Origin: Serilophus lunatus
Taxonomy: Eukaryota > Chordata > Aves > Passeriformes > Eurylaimidae
Reading direction: 5' to 3'
DNA length: 64,000 nucleotides
Assembly: GCA_013399895.1 (NCBI GenBank)
Contig: VXBA01003437.1
Span: 1,830,156 to 1,894,155 of the forward strand
Shown: positions 38,020 to 48,611 of the stretch, piece after piece
How positions within the stretch are numbered: position 1 is the first letter of the stretch
Layout: every line of letters begins with the position of its first letter
Program-made: the position numbers and the translations under genes
The notes under the pieces: model-generated
Database searches by the model: none
Told to the model about the DNA's origin: nothing
The model's input: only the letters and a program-made list of their open reading frames with translations

Positions 38020-38794
38020 TCCTCAACAAGTCCAAGTGCCGGGTCTTACACTTTGGTCACAATAACCCCATGCAGAGCTATAAGCTGGGGTCGGAGTGGC
38101 TGGAGAGTGGGCAGACAGAGAGACTTGGGAGTGCTGGTGGGTGAGAGACTTGACATGAGCCAGCAGTGTGCCCAGGTGGCCAAGAAGGCCAATGGCATCC
38201 TGGCTTGCATCAGGAATGGTGTGGCCAGCAGGACTAGGGAAGATATCATTCCCCTGTACTTGGCACTGGTTAGGCCACACCTTGACTACTGTGTCCAGTT
38301 CTGGGCCCCTCAGTACAAGAAAGATGTCGAGTTATTGGAATGTGTCCAGAGAAGGGCAACGAGGATGGTGAAGGGGCTGGAGCACAAGCCCTATGAGGAG
38401 CGGCTGAGGGAGCTGGGGTTGTTCAGCCTGGAGAAGAGGAGGCTCAGGGATGACCATATGGCTGTCTATAACTACCTGAAAGGAGGCTGTAGTCAGGCGG
38501 GGGTCGGTCTCTTCTCTCAGATAACTGGCAGCAGAACAAGAGGACACAGTCTCAAGCTCCATCAGGGGAGATTTAGACTTAATATTAGGAAGAAATCCTT
38601 CACACAAAGGGTGATCCACCATTGGAATGGGCTGCCCAGGGAGGTGGTGGAGTCACCGACCCTGGGGTGTTCGAGAGTAGCTGGATGAGGCGCTTGGTGC
38701 CATAGTTTAGATGATAGGATGTTAGATTATGGGTTGGACTTGATGATCTCTAAGGTCTCTTCCAACCTTGCTGATACTGTGATACTGTGATACT
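38020..38794 (+). mobile_element. CR1 LINE, 5'-truncated, abutting the CSTPP1 promoter island
   Basis: This is the best-preserved CR1 piece here. It encodes roughly the last 200 residues of ORF2 (Ser-Gln-Gln-Cys-Ala-Gln-Val-Ala-Lys-Lys-Ala near 38160, Val-Gln-Arg-Arg-Ala-Thr near 38345, Pro-Arg-Glu-Val-Val-Glu-Ser-Pro near 38635) and a tail with GATACTGT repeats ending at 38794. Frame breaks lie near 38115-38130 (about two bases missing) and near 38660-38680. The long open stretch between them starts with a non-ATG codon, so this is a dead fragment. It ends just before the CSTPP1 CpG island, in sense orientation to that gene, and begins at nearly the same internal CR1 position as the copy at 33965. 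Confidence 0.93.
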
Positions 38795-39035
38795 CAAGGC
38801 CATGTCACCAGACCCCTCCCAGAGACCCTTCGCAGGGGTCCCTCCGCGCTCCCAGGCCCCGCCAGCCCCTGTGCCCGCACAGGCCCCGGGCTGGCGGCAG
38901 CGGGGCTTTGGGCGCGGAACCGCGGCGGGGTGGGGCGTGTTCCCAGCCGGGGCGAGCGGCCGAGCAGCGCCGGGAGCGTCGGGCGCCTTGGAAACGGGCG
39001 GAAGCCGGGAAGGAGCGGCGGCGGCGGCAGCAGGA

Positions 39036-39064
39036 GGAAGAGGAGGAGGAGGAGGAGGAGGAGG
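39036..39064 (+). repeat. (GAG)n trinucleotide run in the presumed CSTPP1 5' UTR
   Basis: GAG/GGA triplets, with one GAA interruption early on, run up to the base before the start codon. The tract is probably within the 5' untranslated region and is likely to vary in length. Read in frame with the gene it would give consecutive arginines, but no upstream in-frame ATG exists to translate it. Confidence 0.85.
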
Positions 39065-39110
39065 ATGCTCAGCCCCGAGCGGCTCTCGCTGCCCGGGCCC
39101 GAGTACCTGG
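39065..39110 (+). CDS. CSTPP1: CSTPP1 exon 1 coding part
   Basis: CSTPP1 (C11orf49) is a centriolar-satellite-associated regulator of the tubulin polyglutamylase complex, needed for normal tubulin polyglutamylation and ciliary function. The exon encodes MLSPERLSLPGPEYL plus the first base of an alanine codon, and the donor is CTGG|GTGAGG. From memory the human protein begins MLSPERLALP and continues EYLAQRHV, so the match is close, with a small change (Gly-Pro) before Glu-Tyr-Leu. The junction to exon 2 restores GCT CAG (Ala-Gln) exactly. The start has A at -3. The gene reads away from LRP4, with the start codons about 15.4 kb apart. It is partial: exon 3 onward is outside the window. Confidence 0.9.
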
Positions 39111-42100
39111 GTGAGGAGCAGGGCGGCGGGGCGGGACGCGCCCTGCGGGCTCTCTCCGCCGGCTGTGCTGCGGCCCGGCGCGGGGANGGACCCAGCGGGG
39201 TCGTGGTGGCTCCGTGTCCGCCTTCTCGGCTGGAGAGGGGGCAGCCCCGCGGGGTGACAGGGCCGTGTTGTGGGACACCCCCGGGGGTGAAGCACAGGGA
39301 ACAGCCCGGCCGTGCCCTCCGCTGTGGCCTCTGTGGAAGCAGCGCCGGCCGGAGCGGGGTGAGCTGCGATCTGCTCCCCTGCCCCGTCTCAGGGTGGGAG
39401 GAGCAGCGAGCAGCGCCCGGCCGCCCTGTGACAGCCCGTGGCCTCGACTCACCCGCTGCCAGCCTGGTTTGCTCGCAGGTCCATGCGAGCATCCTGGTTT
39501 TATGCTTGTTTCCCAACATAGGAGGAAGTGCTGTTCTTGGGGGGGGAGATGGTTTGAATTTCAGCTTTTGTTCTGAAAAAAGGTAGTGTTGGTAATATTT
39601 CCCACATAAAATGAGGATCTTTTAACCTATGAAGCAGCTGCTCCATTGAAAACGACATCCTTTTAAGCTGCCTGTACCTGTTTGATGTTCCAGAGGAGCA
39701 AAGTGATTCGGTGTTAATGTGTCAAATAAAAATAATTAGGATGGAATAAAGTCAATATGACTTCATTTAATTGCTAAGAGGAGATGAATTGCAAACTGTA
39801 AGCATTTGGAATGTGTTCAAGAGAGTCTTTGTGAAGTGAAACTCTTCAGCCATTACTTTCTAGGCCCAAGAGGCTCTTTGGTAAGAACTACTGTAAAGGT
39901 ATACATAATTAACTGTGGCTTTCTTGTACAAGGACTGGTCAGAAATTGAATGGATTGATTTGTGCTACTTGTTCCATCATGAATTTGCTGTCTCTGGTAA
40001 GTCAAAATGGAACAAGAGTAGAGAAACGCTGCTGGCTTTGAGTAAATGGAAAACCTGTCTTGCAAGGACCAGACTAGGAGAGCTTGGTAAGTTTAGGCTG
40101 TCAATAATGTCAAAGAGGAGGGGTCCCACTCTCTTTCAAGGCATATCATAGCACTGAAGAGAAAGGAACTATTTAAGCAATAGAGTGAGTGATCTAATTT
40201 GCCTTGGAGTGGAATCTCTCTGTGCTGTTACTGCTAGGCTGCTGTACTTGGTCCATGCCCCCATCACTGCAGTGCTACTCTGTGTCAAGGAAGCTCAAGG
40301 TAGAAATAGGTTTGTTTAGTGCTCAATTCAGGGTGATTCTCATGGGACTCACTTTGCTGAAGTCCTTGTTACTGATTCCCGTTCTTGAGCTCGTTCAGGT
40401 GTTTGAGAACAGTATTGCAGTTCCATGCAAATACACCCCTTGGCTTTGTGCTGCTCTATCACACCGCATCACTATTTCAACCTACGTCTTCATAATTTTC
40501 CAGAGTTGAAACTTGCAATTTTTTTTAATGAGCTGAATTGGTTTTAGGTTGATTTAATTGTTTTTAATGAAATAGGCACTTAATTTTTGATTTTTAGTCA
40601 TGTGAAACTTGTCAGTATGGGTTGAATCACTCAAAATGACCTAGGAAGCAGACTGAAAATACTTAGTGTAAGAATAAATCAGTTTTCTGCTTCGCATCTG
40701 ATGTTGAGACATGAGACTTCTAAGAGATGTGCAAACCTGTTAGGTGCAAGCAGCTTTACTAGCCCACCTAAGGGAGCCTCCTTTTGTCTTTGGTCCACAC
40801 TCTGGTTTGGAATTCCCTTTTCATTTTGTACAGCCTTCCAAATTATTCTGATCTCGAGGTCAAACAAAGACACACGTGTGGCCACGTGAGGTGAGGGATA
40901 ACTTGTGTAATAGTCTGTTCTGCTCATCACTTAGTAGGGCCTCCTGTTCAGGTTGCTGCGCCTCTTGTCTATTAGAAGGGGAAAGGTGTCTGCTAGGTGA
41001 TGGTGTTACTGTTGGCTGATAATAAATGTCACCAGTAACGATGTTTCTGTCTGTGTGTGACTTTGTAACTTGCCAAACTGCTCTCAGATCCAAAGCAAAG
41101 CGTAGTATATTAGAAGGAAGTGGTTAAAAACCAACAAAAACTCAAACCCCAATCTCCCTCTCTCCCCCAAATAAACACACCTCCTCATGTGTTTTTCTAA
41201 GTTGCTTTTATGTTTTCTACATGGACCTGACATTCTGAAATCGCCATTTTTTGGATTTTTTCTATAAGGCCTTGAAGCCTTGCTAATATGGTTGTCTGAG
41301 ATGGGATTGTAAGCAACTGTGATAACTTTCACTTTCTGTAATTTCTTTCTGAAGTTGTGTTGCCCTTGGCTGCCACATAAATTGTCTCTGTGTCTCCCAG
41401 ATCAGGTGGCACTTTTCTGACCTGGCATGGGCAAGCTCCTTCTGATCCCTTTTCCCTTTTTCACTGTTGAAACCTGACCAACACATAAATTGAGTGGACA
41501 AAGTAACCTAACGTGCTGCACATTACTTTTTTTCTCCCCTTTTTTTTTTCCACAGTTTGAGGTGATTCTTCCACATCCAGGTAGAAAAGTAAGAGGGAAA
41601 TAAAAGCAGTTAAATAAAATCAAAGTGAAGAGGGAAAGAATTAAGCACTCACTTAAGATGAAAAATAATTCCAAAGCTTTTGTATGCCAGAGTTCTTGGA
41701 AAATAAAAATAAGAGCAGCACATTTGATGCCACAATGATTATGAGACAGTAAGTGGAAGAAAAGAGATGACCAATACTCGATGAATAGGAAAAGAGATGA
41801 GGTCTGTAGAATTGGCAGAAAGGCTACAGTGAAGATGATGTTGCAACGTTTAAACACTGTTTTCACTGAATAAACAGCATTTATTGTTTGGGCATAGTGA
41901 TGAAAATGTGTTTCTCATTTGATAGATGAGACTGGAATGACAGTAGGCAAAATGAGGCGTATTTGAGACACTTTTTCATGCCTTCCTCATTATGGTTTAA
42001 TAACTGATGATTGCTCAGTTATTTATAGCAGGCAGTGGAGCACTTAGTATATTGTTCTGCTCATACAGCTGTCTCGTGAAGCTTCAAATTGTATTCCTTC

Positions 42101-45100
42101 CCCACTCCTCTTTCCTGTTATGGAGAAAAAGCACCAGAGTATTGCAAATTTCTGCACTTCTGTTTTTCTCTGTATCCTCCTCCCCTCTACTACCCAACTC
42201 CAGGATGTGCTTTCTTTTCTTCCCTTGCCAATATAAGGCATGTAAGAACACAAATACTCTGCTGGGGAGGTGTCTTATCAGCAAAGCATGGGGCTATTAA
42301 GTGCCAGAAATGTGGTTGTGTTTCCTCATCTCTTTCATGGAAGGTCTCAGGCTTCTTGATTAGAAAGAACATTTGTGCATTTACAAGACTGAGTAGCTTC
42401 CAACAGAGAACTTAAGTCATGTAGAGCTTACAGATGCCCAGGGTTTATCCTCTCCTGGACAGTCTTGACAATTGTTTTCTTTGACAGCATAATCAATGTA
42501 TAGGCTACATTGTTATCTGGGCATCTCAGCTGACACTGAGTCTCCTGTTAGCCCAGATATTTGATGAGCTTCCATGAAGCACTCTGGGCTGAAAGAACCC
42601 ATGGTCTAAAAAAAGAGAAGAGGAGGCCATTTCTGTTTTTCTTGCTCTGCTGTACAGATAGGAGAACTGTAATGTGGGAGATGAATTATTTCCCCACTGA
42701 TGTGTAAGAGTTTGCTTATAGAAATGTTAATTAAATTTTAATCTTCTTAGACTCAGTCTAATACTTTCTCCAAAAGATAGAGGTTTTATCCCCAAGCCTA
42801 TTGTTGCACCATGTGACTTCCACCTTAAGTGGAAAGGTACAGGTGAAATCTGATCCTGATCTACATCCTTCTGAGTAGGAATAGTAGGGAACCATTAAGC
42901 TACTTAATACACCTTATAACAAGCTGGAATGACAATTGCTACCACAGTGTTAATAATTACACTGAACAAGTGTAGATTTTAAAAAAAAATCAAAGAGCTC
43001 AAGATTTGCTTCGGTGAGGTGGTGATTTCTAGCAAGTGTGTGACATCCTGCAGGACACAGACTGCTGGAAGGACTTGGATGGTCAAGTGGGTCTGTGTGC
43101 AGCCCCAGGAGCACAAACTGAAAGGGTACAGTGTCATGGTTTGTGACTAATCCTCTGATTATTTGAAACAAATTTTCAGTTATGGTCAAGATTAAATTAT
43201 AAATGGAAGCATTTCTTAAATTTTTTGTTGAAAGTGGTTTTGAAACTGTGAACATACAAAATATGTGCTGTGTGGCCACTTGGCTTGTGTTCCCAAGTAA
43301 CAGTGCATGTCTCACATTGTGGTGTTATCTCTGCCATGACAGGGTCTACTTGTACTTCATTGCATGTTCTGTCCATCAGGAAAGACTTTGGTTTTGCGGG
43401 TTGATAGGAAATTCCATTGTGAAGTTGTGCAAAGCTGGGAGGAACTGCAGCTGTACAGTGGTGTAGCTTTTAGGTTGCTTGTTTTGTTTACGTACTTCTC
43501 TTGCTCAGGCCATTTCTTAGCAATATCTGAAGAGATTAAGTCCCTAATGATATCTAAAAAGGTTAAAAAGAGCATCTTGAAAGACCATGAAAGCTGGAAA
43601 AACTTCCAGAATTGGCATGATTTTGTTCTTGCAGTCTATATCCTTTCTATTTCTCTTTCACATCATTAATTGTTTTGGTAATATTTGCATGAAATTGATT
43701 CTGTGTTACTATTGATGTGTCTTTCCAATGTGTGTAATACAATAGTGTCCTTAGTTAAGATCCAATTTAGAGTCAAATCTGAAAGGGGATTTAGCTATTG
43801 CTTTATGCTCTCAGAGATTAAAAAATGCCAGAAATATTCCAGATACATAAAAGCTTGTTATGCTCTTGAGCTTCTGATAACTGAAATGAGTCATAATGTT
43901 AATTGCATCAAGTAGTCTGTATTCACATCACTTCAGCTGAGGAGGAGGCAAATAAGTATTAAAAGCTGCTCTTATTATCCAGGAATTCCCAGTCCTGATT
44001 TTGCAGCATATTCAGTTATGCCAGGAATGAACCCACCATAAAAAACAAGCCCACTTGTGTGCATACAGAACAGATTTCTTTGATAGACAGCTCAGGTTCC
44101 AGAAGAAGTAATCTCTCCTGAAGAGTTAAGCAATAATATAATAGATGATTTGATAATAGTTTTATAAATAAAGACTTACCTCTGTAAATAAGCTGCAGGG
44201 CTCTGTTCTGCTGCTTCTTTAAACAAGGTATGTGATGCATCTTTTACTATCTGAAACCAATTTATTCCAATCATACTTTTTTTCAGGTTATTTGGTGCCC
44301 TTTTTTTAATTTGCAGTATCTGCTGTGATTTTTAATTGCATCTTTTGGTCATCACATTTGCTACTCCTTTCAAGTATGAAAGGCAGCATCACTTCTCAGT
44401 ACATGTGCTGGTATACTAATGTTCAGTTTGTCTTCGCTGCCTTTAGAAAACTCAGTCCTGTTGGAAGGAGCAGCTTCTTAGCAATGTAGCATTAGGGGAT
44501 TGTATCTAAGTTGTTAAATTGGGAAACTGATGTGCAAAACCAATGTAGTTAACTTGATGGAGATGCCAATGTGTGCTGAAATGAGTATCATGCAACTAAT
44601 TCAAGACCAGTACTGTGGCACTTCCAAAGCCTTGATCCTCTCTGTTCCTGAGCACTGCTGATATTAAAACCATCACATGTGCGTGGTGTCATGATTTAAA
44701 GGTGGCAGATTCTTCCTTCCTTCCTTCCTCCTGAATTTCTGGCTTTGTGAATTTCAGTGCATATATTCTGTTTCATGCAGTGATGTTATTTGCATTAAAT
44801 TTTTCTTCAAGACTTTCCAAGTATCAATGCTTATTCTTACAACATTTGTAATCAAACCTATGAATTAGTGGATTATTTTTTCTCATAAGAAGTTTGAAAC
44901 AAGTAATTTGGTGGCTTATTGAAAAACCATCCTTACTATTTTAAATACATATGCAAAATTATTTGCTGTGTTTATGGCTAAGTGGAATTAGTTGTGATTT
45001 TCTAATCTGTTGTAGAGAAGTCCATAGAGATTGTGGGTTGACTGTGGATGTAATCCTCATTGTGCTTTTTGTAAGCTGGAGGAGATTTATATGACTTGCT

Positions 45101-48100
45101 CTGGCCATGCTTGAATTGAACAGCCACTGCTCAGCCCTGAATTTGATTCTGAGCCAGAAGTGCACTCATTCCAATATTCATTTGAAACATTGGGCATGTA
45201 GGGGATGGTGTGATGTGAGCACATGAGCGTGGTGGTTATACCATCACAGGTATAACATCTCTTAAGTGCAGCAGGAGCCAGCTTTTGAGGAGCTCTGCTG
45301 TAAATGTTGCTACTGATTGGACAGAGGCTCCAACTGTAATAGCACTGCTAGTGGTTTAGTGATAAGAATTAAGATATTCTCTTCAAAGGTATTTACTTAA
45401 CATCATGTTATGGGCTGCTCAAAAACTCCTCTGTGGACTTATTCTGTCAGATGCCTCTGTAAAAGCTGCCTGCTTGTTCTCAAATCTGAGAGCAAAGAGT
45501 AGCACGTGCCAAAGGAGTGTGGCACACAGGCTCACCTGCTGCTCACCTGCTCAGTTGCCTGGGGTTTCAGAGTAGGATTTACAGACTATGGGTTGCATTG
45601 GAAAGTTTTGTATGAATAGGGAGCTTTTGTTGCAATAAACCATAAACAGATATATACTGAGGATGATTCCCTGATGTATCACCTCCTGTGTGGAAGCTGC
45701 AGTATCCTGGAGTTCTGTCAGGAAGAAAATGAGTAGACACAGCAAGCTCTAATAGCACAGTGGCATGAGTATTTGGGCTTTACATTTTGATTTGGACTTG
45801 CTGCCTTATTATTTCAGAGTGGGCCTCAAAAATATGAGCAGTTTGTATACCAATACATCATTATCCCTGAATTTTCAAAAACTATTAAAATGTATGAATC
45901 ATCTCATTTATTTTGCACAGAACCTCACAGATTTTTGACTATGCTTGCATAAATAGTTAATGTTCCTGTATGGTTGCAGTGTTTGTTATGGAAAATGCCA
46001 TTTGTATAAATTAAGGAACTACTTTTTTGCTATAGCCAGACTCTTGGCACTTTATTTTGCCTCTCTGGCCTGCTAAAACCTGCCTGCAAATTACATTTTG
46101 TTCTATGATTTTTCTGTGTAGGGTAGAGTTAGTTGGGTTATAAAACACACTACTTGCATCGTTCCATGGAAATGGGCAGTCAGTGAACAGGAAGCCAGAG
46201 CTACAATTTGGTTTGGCAGTGAATTGTGCTACCTGGAAAACAGCACAGCAGCCCAAGAGACAAAGAGGAGGACTTCTTGAGAAGGTTGCAAGTGCTAATT
46301 TTTTGCAGCTTCTCTGTTCACAGATTTCTTCCCTCCCCCACACCTCTACCCACCTTCTGGGAAATCGGGAGAGAGGCTCTTTGCCAGGATCCTTAGGCTG
46401 TGCAACAGAAAGCTTAACAGAAATACCCTTTTACCAGTGACTGTATTCAGTAGTGACCTATATATATTTGTGTACATTTTGCAATGTGATAGAAATATCT
46501 AAAATTGTACGTTGAAAGTTAATTTATTTTCCAGGAACAGAGTCAAGGTATTTGTTACAGAGGTCAGCCACATTGTGCTGTGTTGCACTGTGGGACCATG
46601 CCTGTCTGTTTCCATAGGTTTGTAGGGGAGAAGTTTATGGCTCTAAGGAAGCAAAATAACAGAAATGTCTTTCATTGGTAGTAGGGTCTATTCTATGAAA
46701 AGAGCATGTACTTCCCCACAAAGTTTAGAGAATGGTTTTGCAGTTGAGCAGAGGTTTCTTGCAGGCTGAGAGGAGTGGAAGCCTGTCTGCCAGTACCATT
46801 TCCTGGCTTAACCTGGTACCGCTGGCAGCTCAAGAGGGGCCTGGGAACGTGGTTGCTGTGTGTAAGAGGGGCTGCATAAGAGAGGAAGGATGGGCTCAAG
46901 TGAAGTTACCCAGTTGCTGCTATCTTGAGCCTGTGACTGAGCTGCACGACTCATTCTTCCCTCAGGGGACACAGGTGCGCAGAGCTATTTTTCTTTAATC
47001 ACTCACATAAATTAAATTTATTCCTTCGCATTAAAATAATTAAATAAAGCTACACCCTATATCTTTTAGTGCCAGATAATATCTTTAAACCTTTGGCTCA
47101 CCATTTTGCTATCAGCTGCAAGGTATTTTCCAGGGTGTGCTTAACCAATTTTACCATTGTCCTGAAAAGTGTTCCAGGCAGAGAAATCCCCTGATAGCAA
47201 TCAATATTCATACATATTTTTAATCACTGTATCCACTGGGAATAATCATTTCCGGGCCTCTCTTGAAGTCCACCTGCCCCACACTAAGATGAAAGGGACT
47301 TCCATGCTGTGTATCAAGTGGCACAGGCTTGGTGCTCACCAGGATGTTAAGCACAAATTAAAATGAAGAATATTGATGTGGGTCTGAGGTTGGCCGGTTG
47401 CTGGTGAGGGGATGATGCCGCCAAGTCTGGAACAGATTGGCAAGGAGCAAGAACAGCCCTTGCCTTTCCTATATTCCCCAAGGGTTTTCTCCCGCTCTTT
47501 TCAGGACACGACACTACTTGCAAAGATGCAGCAGCATACATGTTTAGGATGGAGGTGTGTGCTTTGGGAACAGGGTTTGTGTGCTTTCCAGGTTAGGAAT
47601 GATTTTCCTGGGTTCGTTGTAACTTGTCTTCTGATTGTTGAACTTGTAGATTTGGAAAGTCTACTGCTTGGTAGCTGGCGCATCCCCTCAGACTCGGCTC
47701 TTTGTTGCTCCAACTTGGTTTCTAGCCAAAAACATCAAAGGGGCTCAGTGGCAAATCTGTGCTGCTTCCTCCCTGGCAAATGCTTGATTTGTACAGTCTG
47801 CCCCCTGTAGAAGCAGCAAAATGCTTTGTGTTTTACCAAACTGTCTTTAGTCAGGAGTCTTATAAAGTGAGTGGCATTCTGTGGTTGGGTACTGGCAGAT
47901 CTACCACTTCTGAAATTCCCTCATGTTTGGCCTAGGCAGTTATTTGAGACTGACTGTTGAGCAACATAAATCTCTCTTGGCATTGAGACCTGCTCCCCAC
48001 CTGCCACACTCACTGATGCCTGTTTGGAAACAGATGTACTTTTATTTGCACCTTTAGGGAAAAAAACCTTTACAGAACAACCTTAGAGCTACTTGGCTTT

Positions 48101-48508
48101 GGTAACAAGGCAGCACTCAAAGCTCTGCAACAGCCCCATTGAAATGGCATTGATGATCTGTGTAGTAAAGATGGCTGTGACTCAGAGCAGAGATCAGGGG
48201 CTCCTCTTGACTGAGAGTTTTCAGTGGAGCAGTCTCACAACTTCTTATCCTCTTCCTTCAATACCAGAATCTCAGAGGATTCTAAAAAAGGGTCAGCATT
48301 GTTAATGACTAACTCTGTGTAGCCACAAAGGAAAGCAGGATTTAGGTCAGGAATTTTACTATCCATATCTGGGAAAAAGAAACCTCTATTCTCTAATTGA
48401 GGGAGCAAATGCTTGTTAGCTTGTTGTGTAAAGCACACAACTGGGGTTGTCTGGCTTTGCAGGCCCCTTGTATTCTAACTTCTGTCTCTTACTGCCTTTT
48501 ATTTGCAG
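39111..48508 (+). other. CSTPP1: CSTPP1 intron 1
   Basis: The intron is defined by the donor GTGAGG at 39111 and the acceptor TTTTATTTGCAG ending at 48508. It begins within the CpG island and then becomes AT-rich. A CCTT microsatellite lies at 44712-44730. No CR1 copy or further gene was recognised. An exon-like 25-base piece at 41556-41580 has splice-like flanks but would break the frame and is not accepted. Confidence 0.85.
44712..44730. repeat. (CCTT)n microsatellite
   Basis: About four to five CTTC/TTCC tetranucleotides in tandem inside CSTPP1 intron 1. The run is short and probably of no consequence beyond possible length polymorphism. Confidence 0.8.
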
Positions 48509-48611
48509 CTCAGAGACATGTCCTCACGTACATGGAGGATGCAGTGAGCCAGCTGCTGGAGAACAGAGAAGATATTAGTCAGTATGGCATTGCCAGGTTC
48601 TTCACTGAATA
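48509..48611 (+). CDS. CSTPP1: CSTPP1 exon 2
   Basis: These 103 bases continue exon 1 in phase. They read Ala-Gln-Arg-His-Val-Leu-Thr-Tyr-Met-Glu-Asp-Ala-Val, then SQLLENREDISQYGIARFF, Thr-Glu and the first two bases of a tyrosine codon. The acceptor has a good pyrimidine tract (CTTTTATTTGCAG) and the donor ATA|GTAAGTA is near consensus. From memory the human protein is almost identical here, differing mainly at Ser versus Cys in the Ala-Val-x-Gln-Leu-Leu segment. The helical pattern Tyr-Met-x4-Val-x-x-Leu-Leu-x-x-Arg...Ile-x-x-Phe-Phe resembles RIIa-type dimerization/docking helices, which is an inference. With exon 1 this gives 49 complete codons, and the next exon must begin in phase 2. 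Confidence 0.93.

Larger units (their letters stand above)
38800..39440. promoter_or_regulatory. CSTPP1: CpG island spanning the CSTPP1 promoter and exon 1
   Basis: Dense CpG sequence starts a few bases after the CR1 tail and fades near 39440. It contains GC-box-like GGGGCG near 38932, GCG/GGC triplets near 39015 and a GAG-triplet run ending at the start codon. No TATA box was recognised. An open frame enters the start codon from upstream, but its first methionine codon is the one at 39065. The transcription start probably lies between about 38830 and 39050, which is inference. Confidence 0.8.

Noticed and set aside
38053..38688. A 211-codon open frame that might be a gene
   Set aside because: It is the C-terminal part of CR1 ORF2, starts with a non-ATG codon and is bounded by frame breaks.
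38930..39586. Long N-terminally extended CSTPP1 open frame with poly-arginine
   Set aside because: The apparent start is GTG, the first in-frame ATG is at 39065, and the frame reads through the donor into intron 1.
41556..41580. A 25-base microexon in CSTPP1 intron 1 between a strong pyrimidine tract with CACAG and a GTAGAA donor
   Set aside because: The length is not a multiple of three, so it would break the exact in-phase join of exons 1 and 2; the donor is weak.
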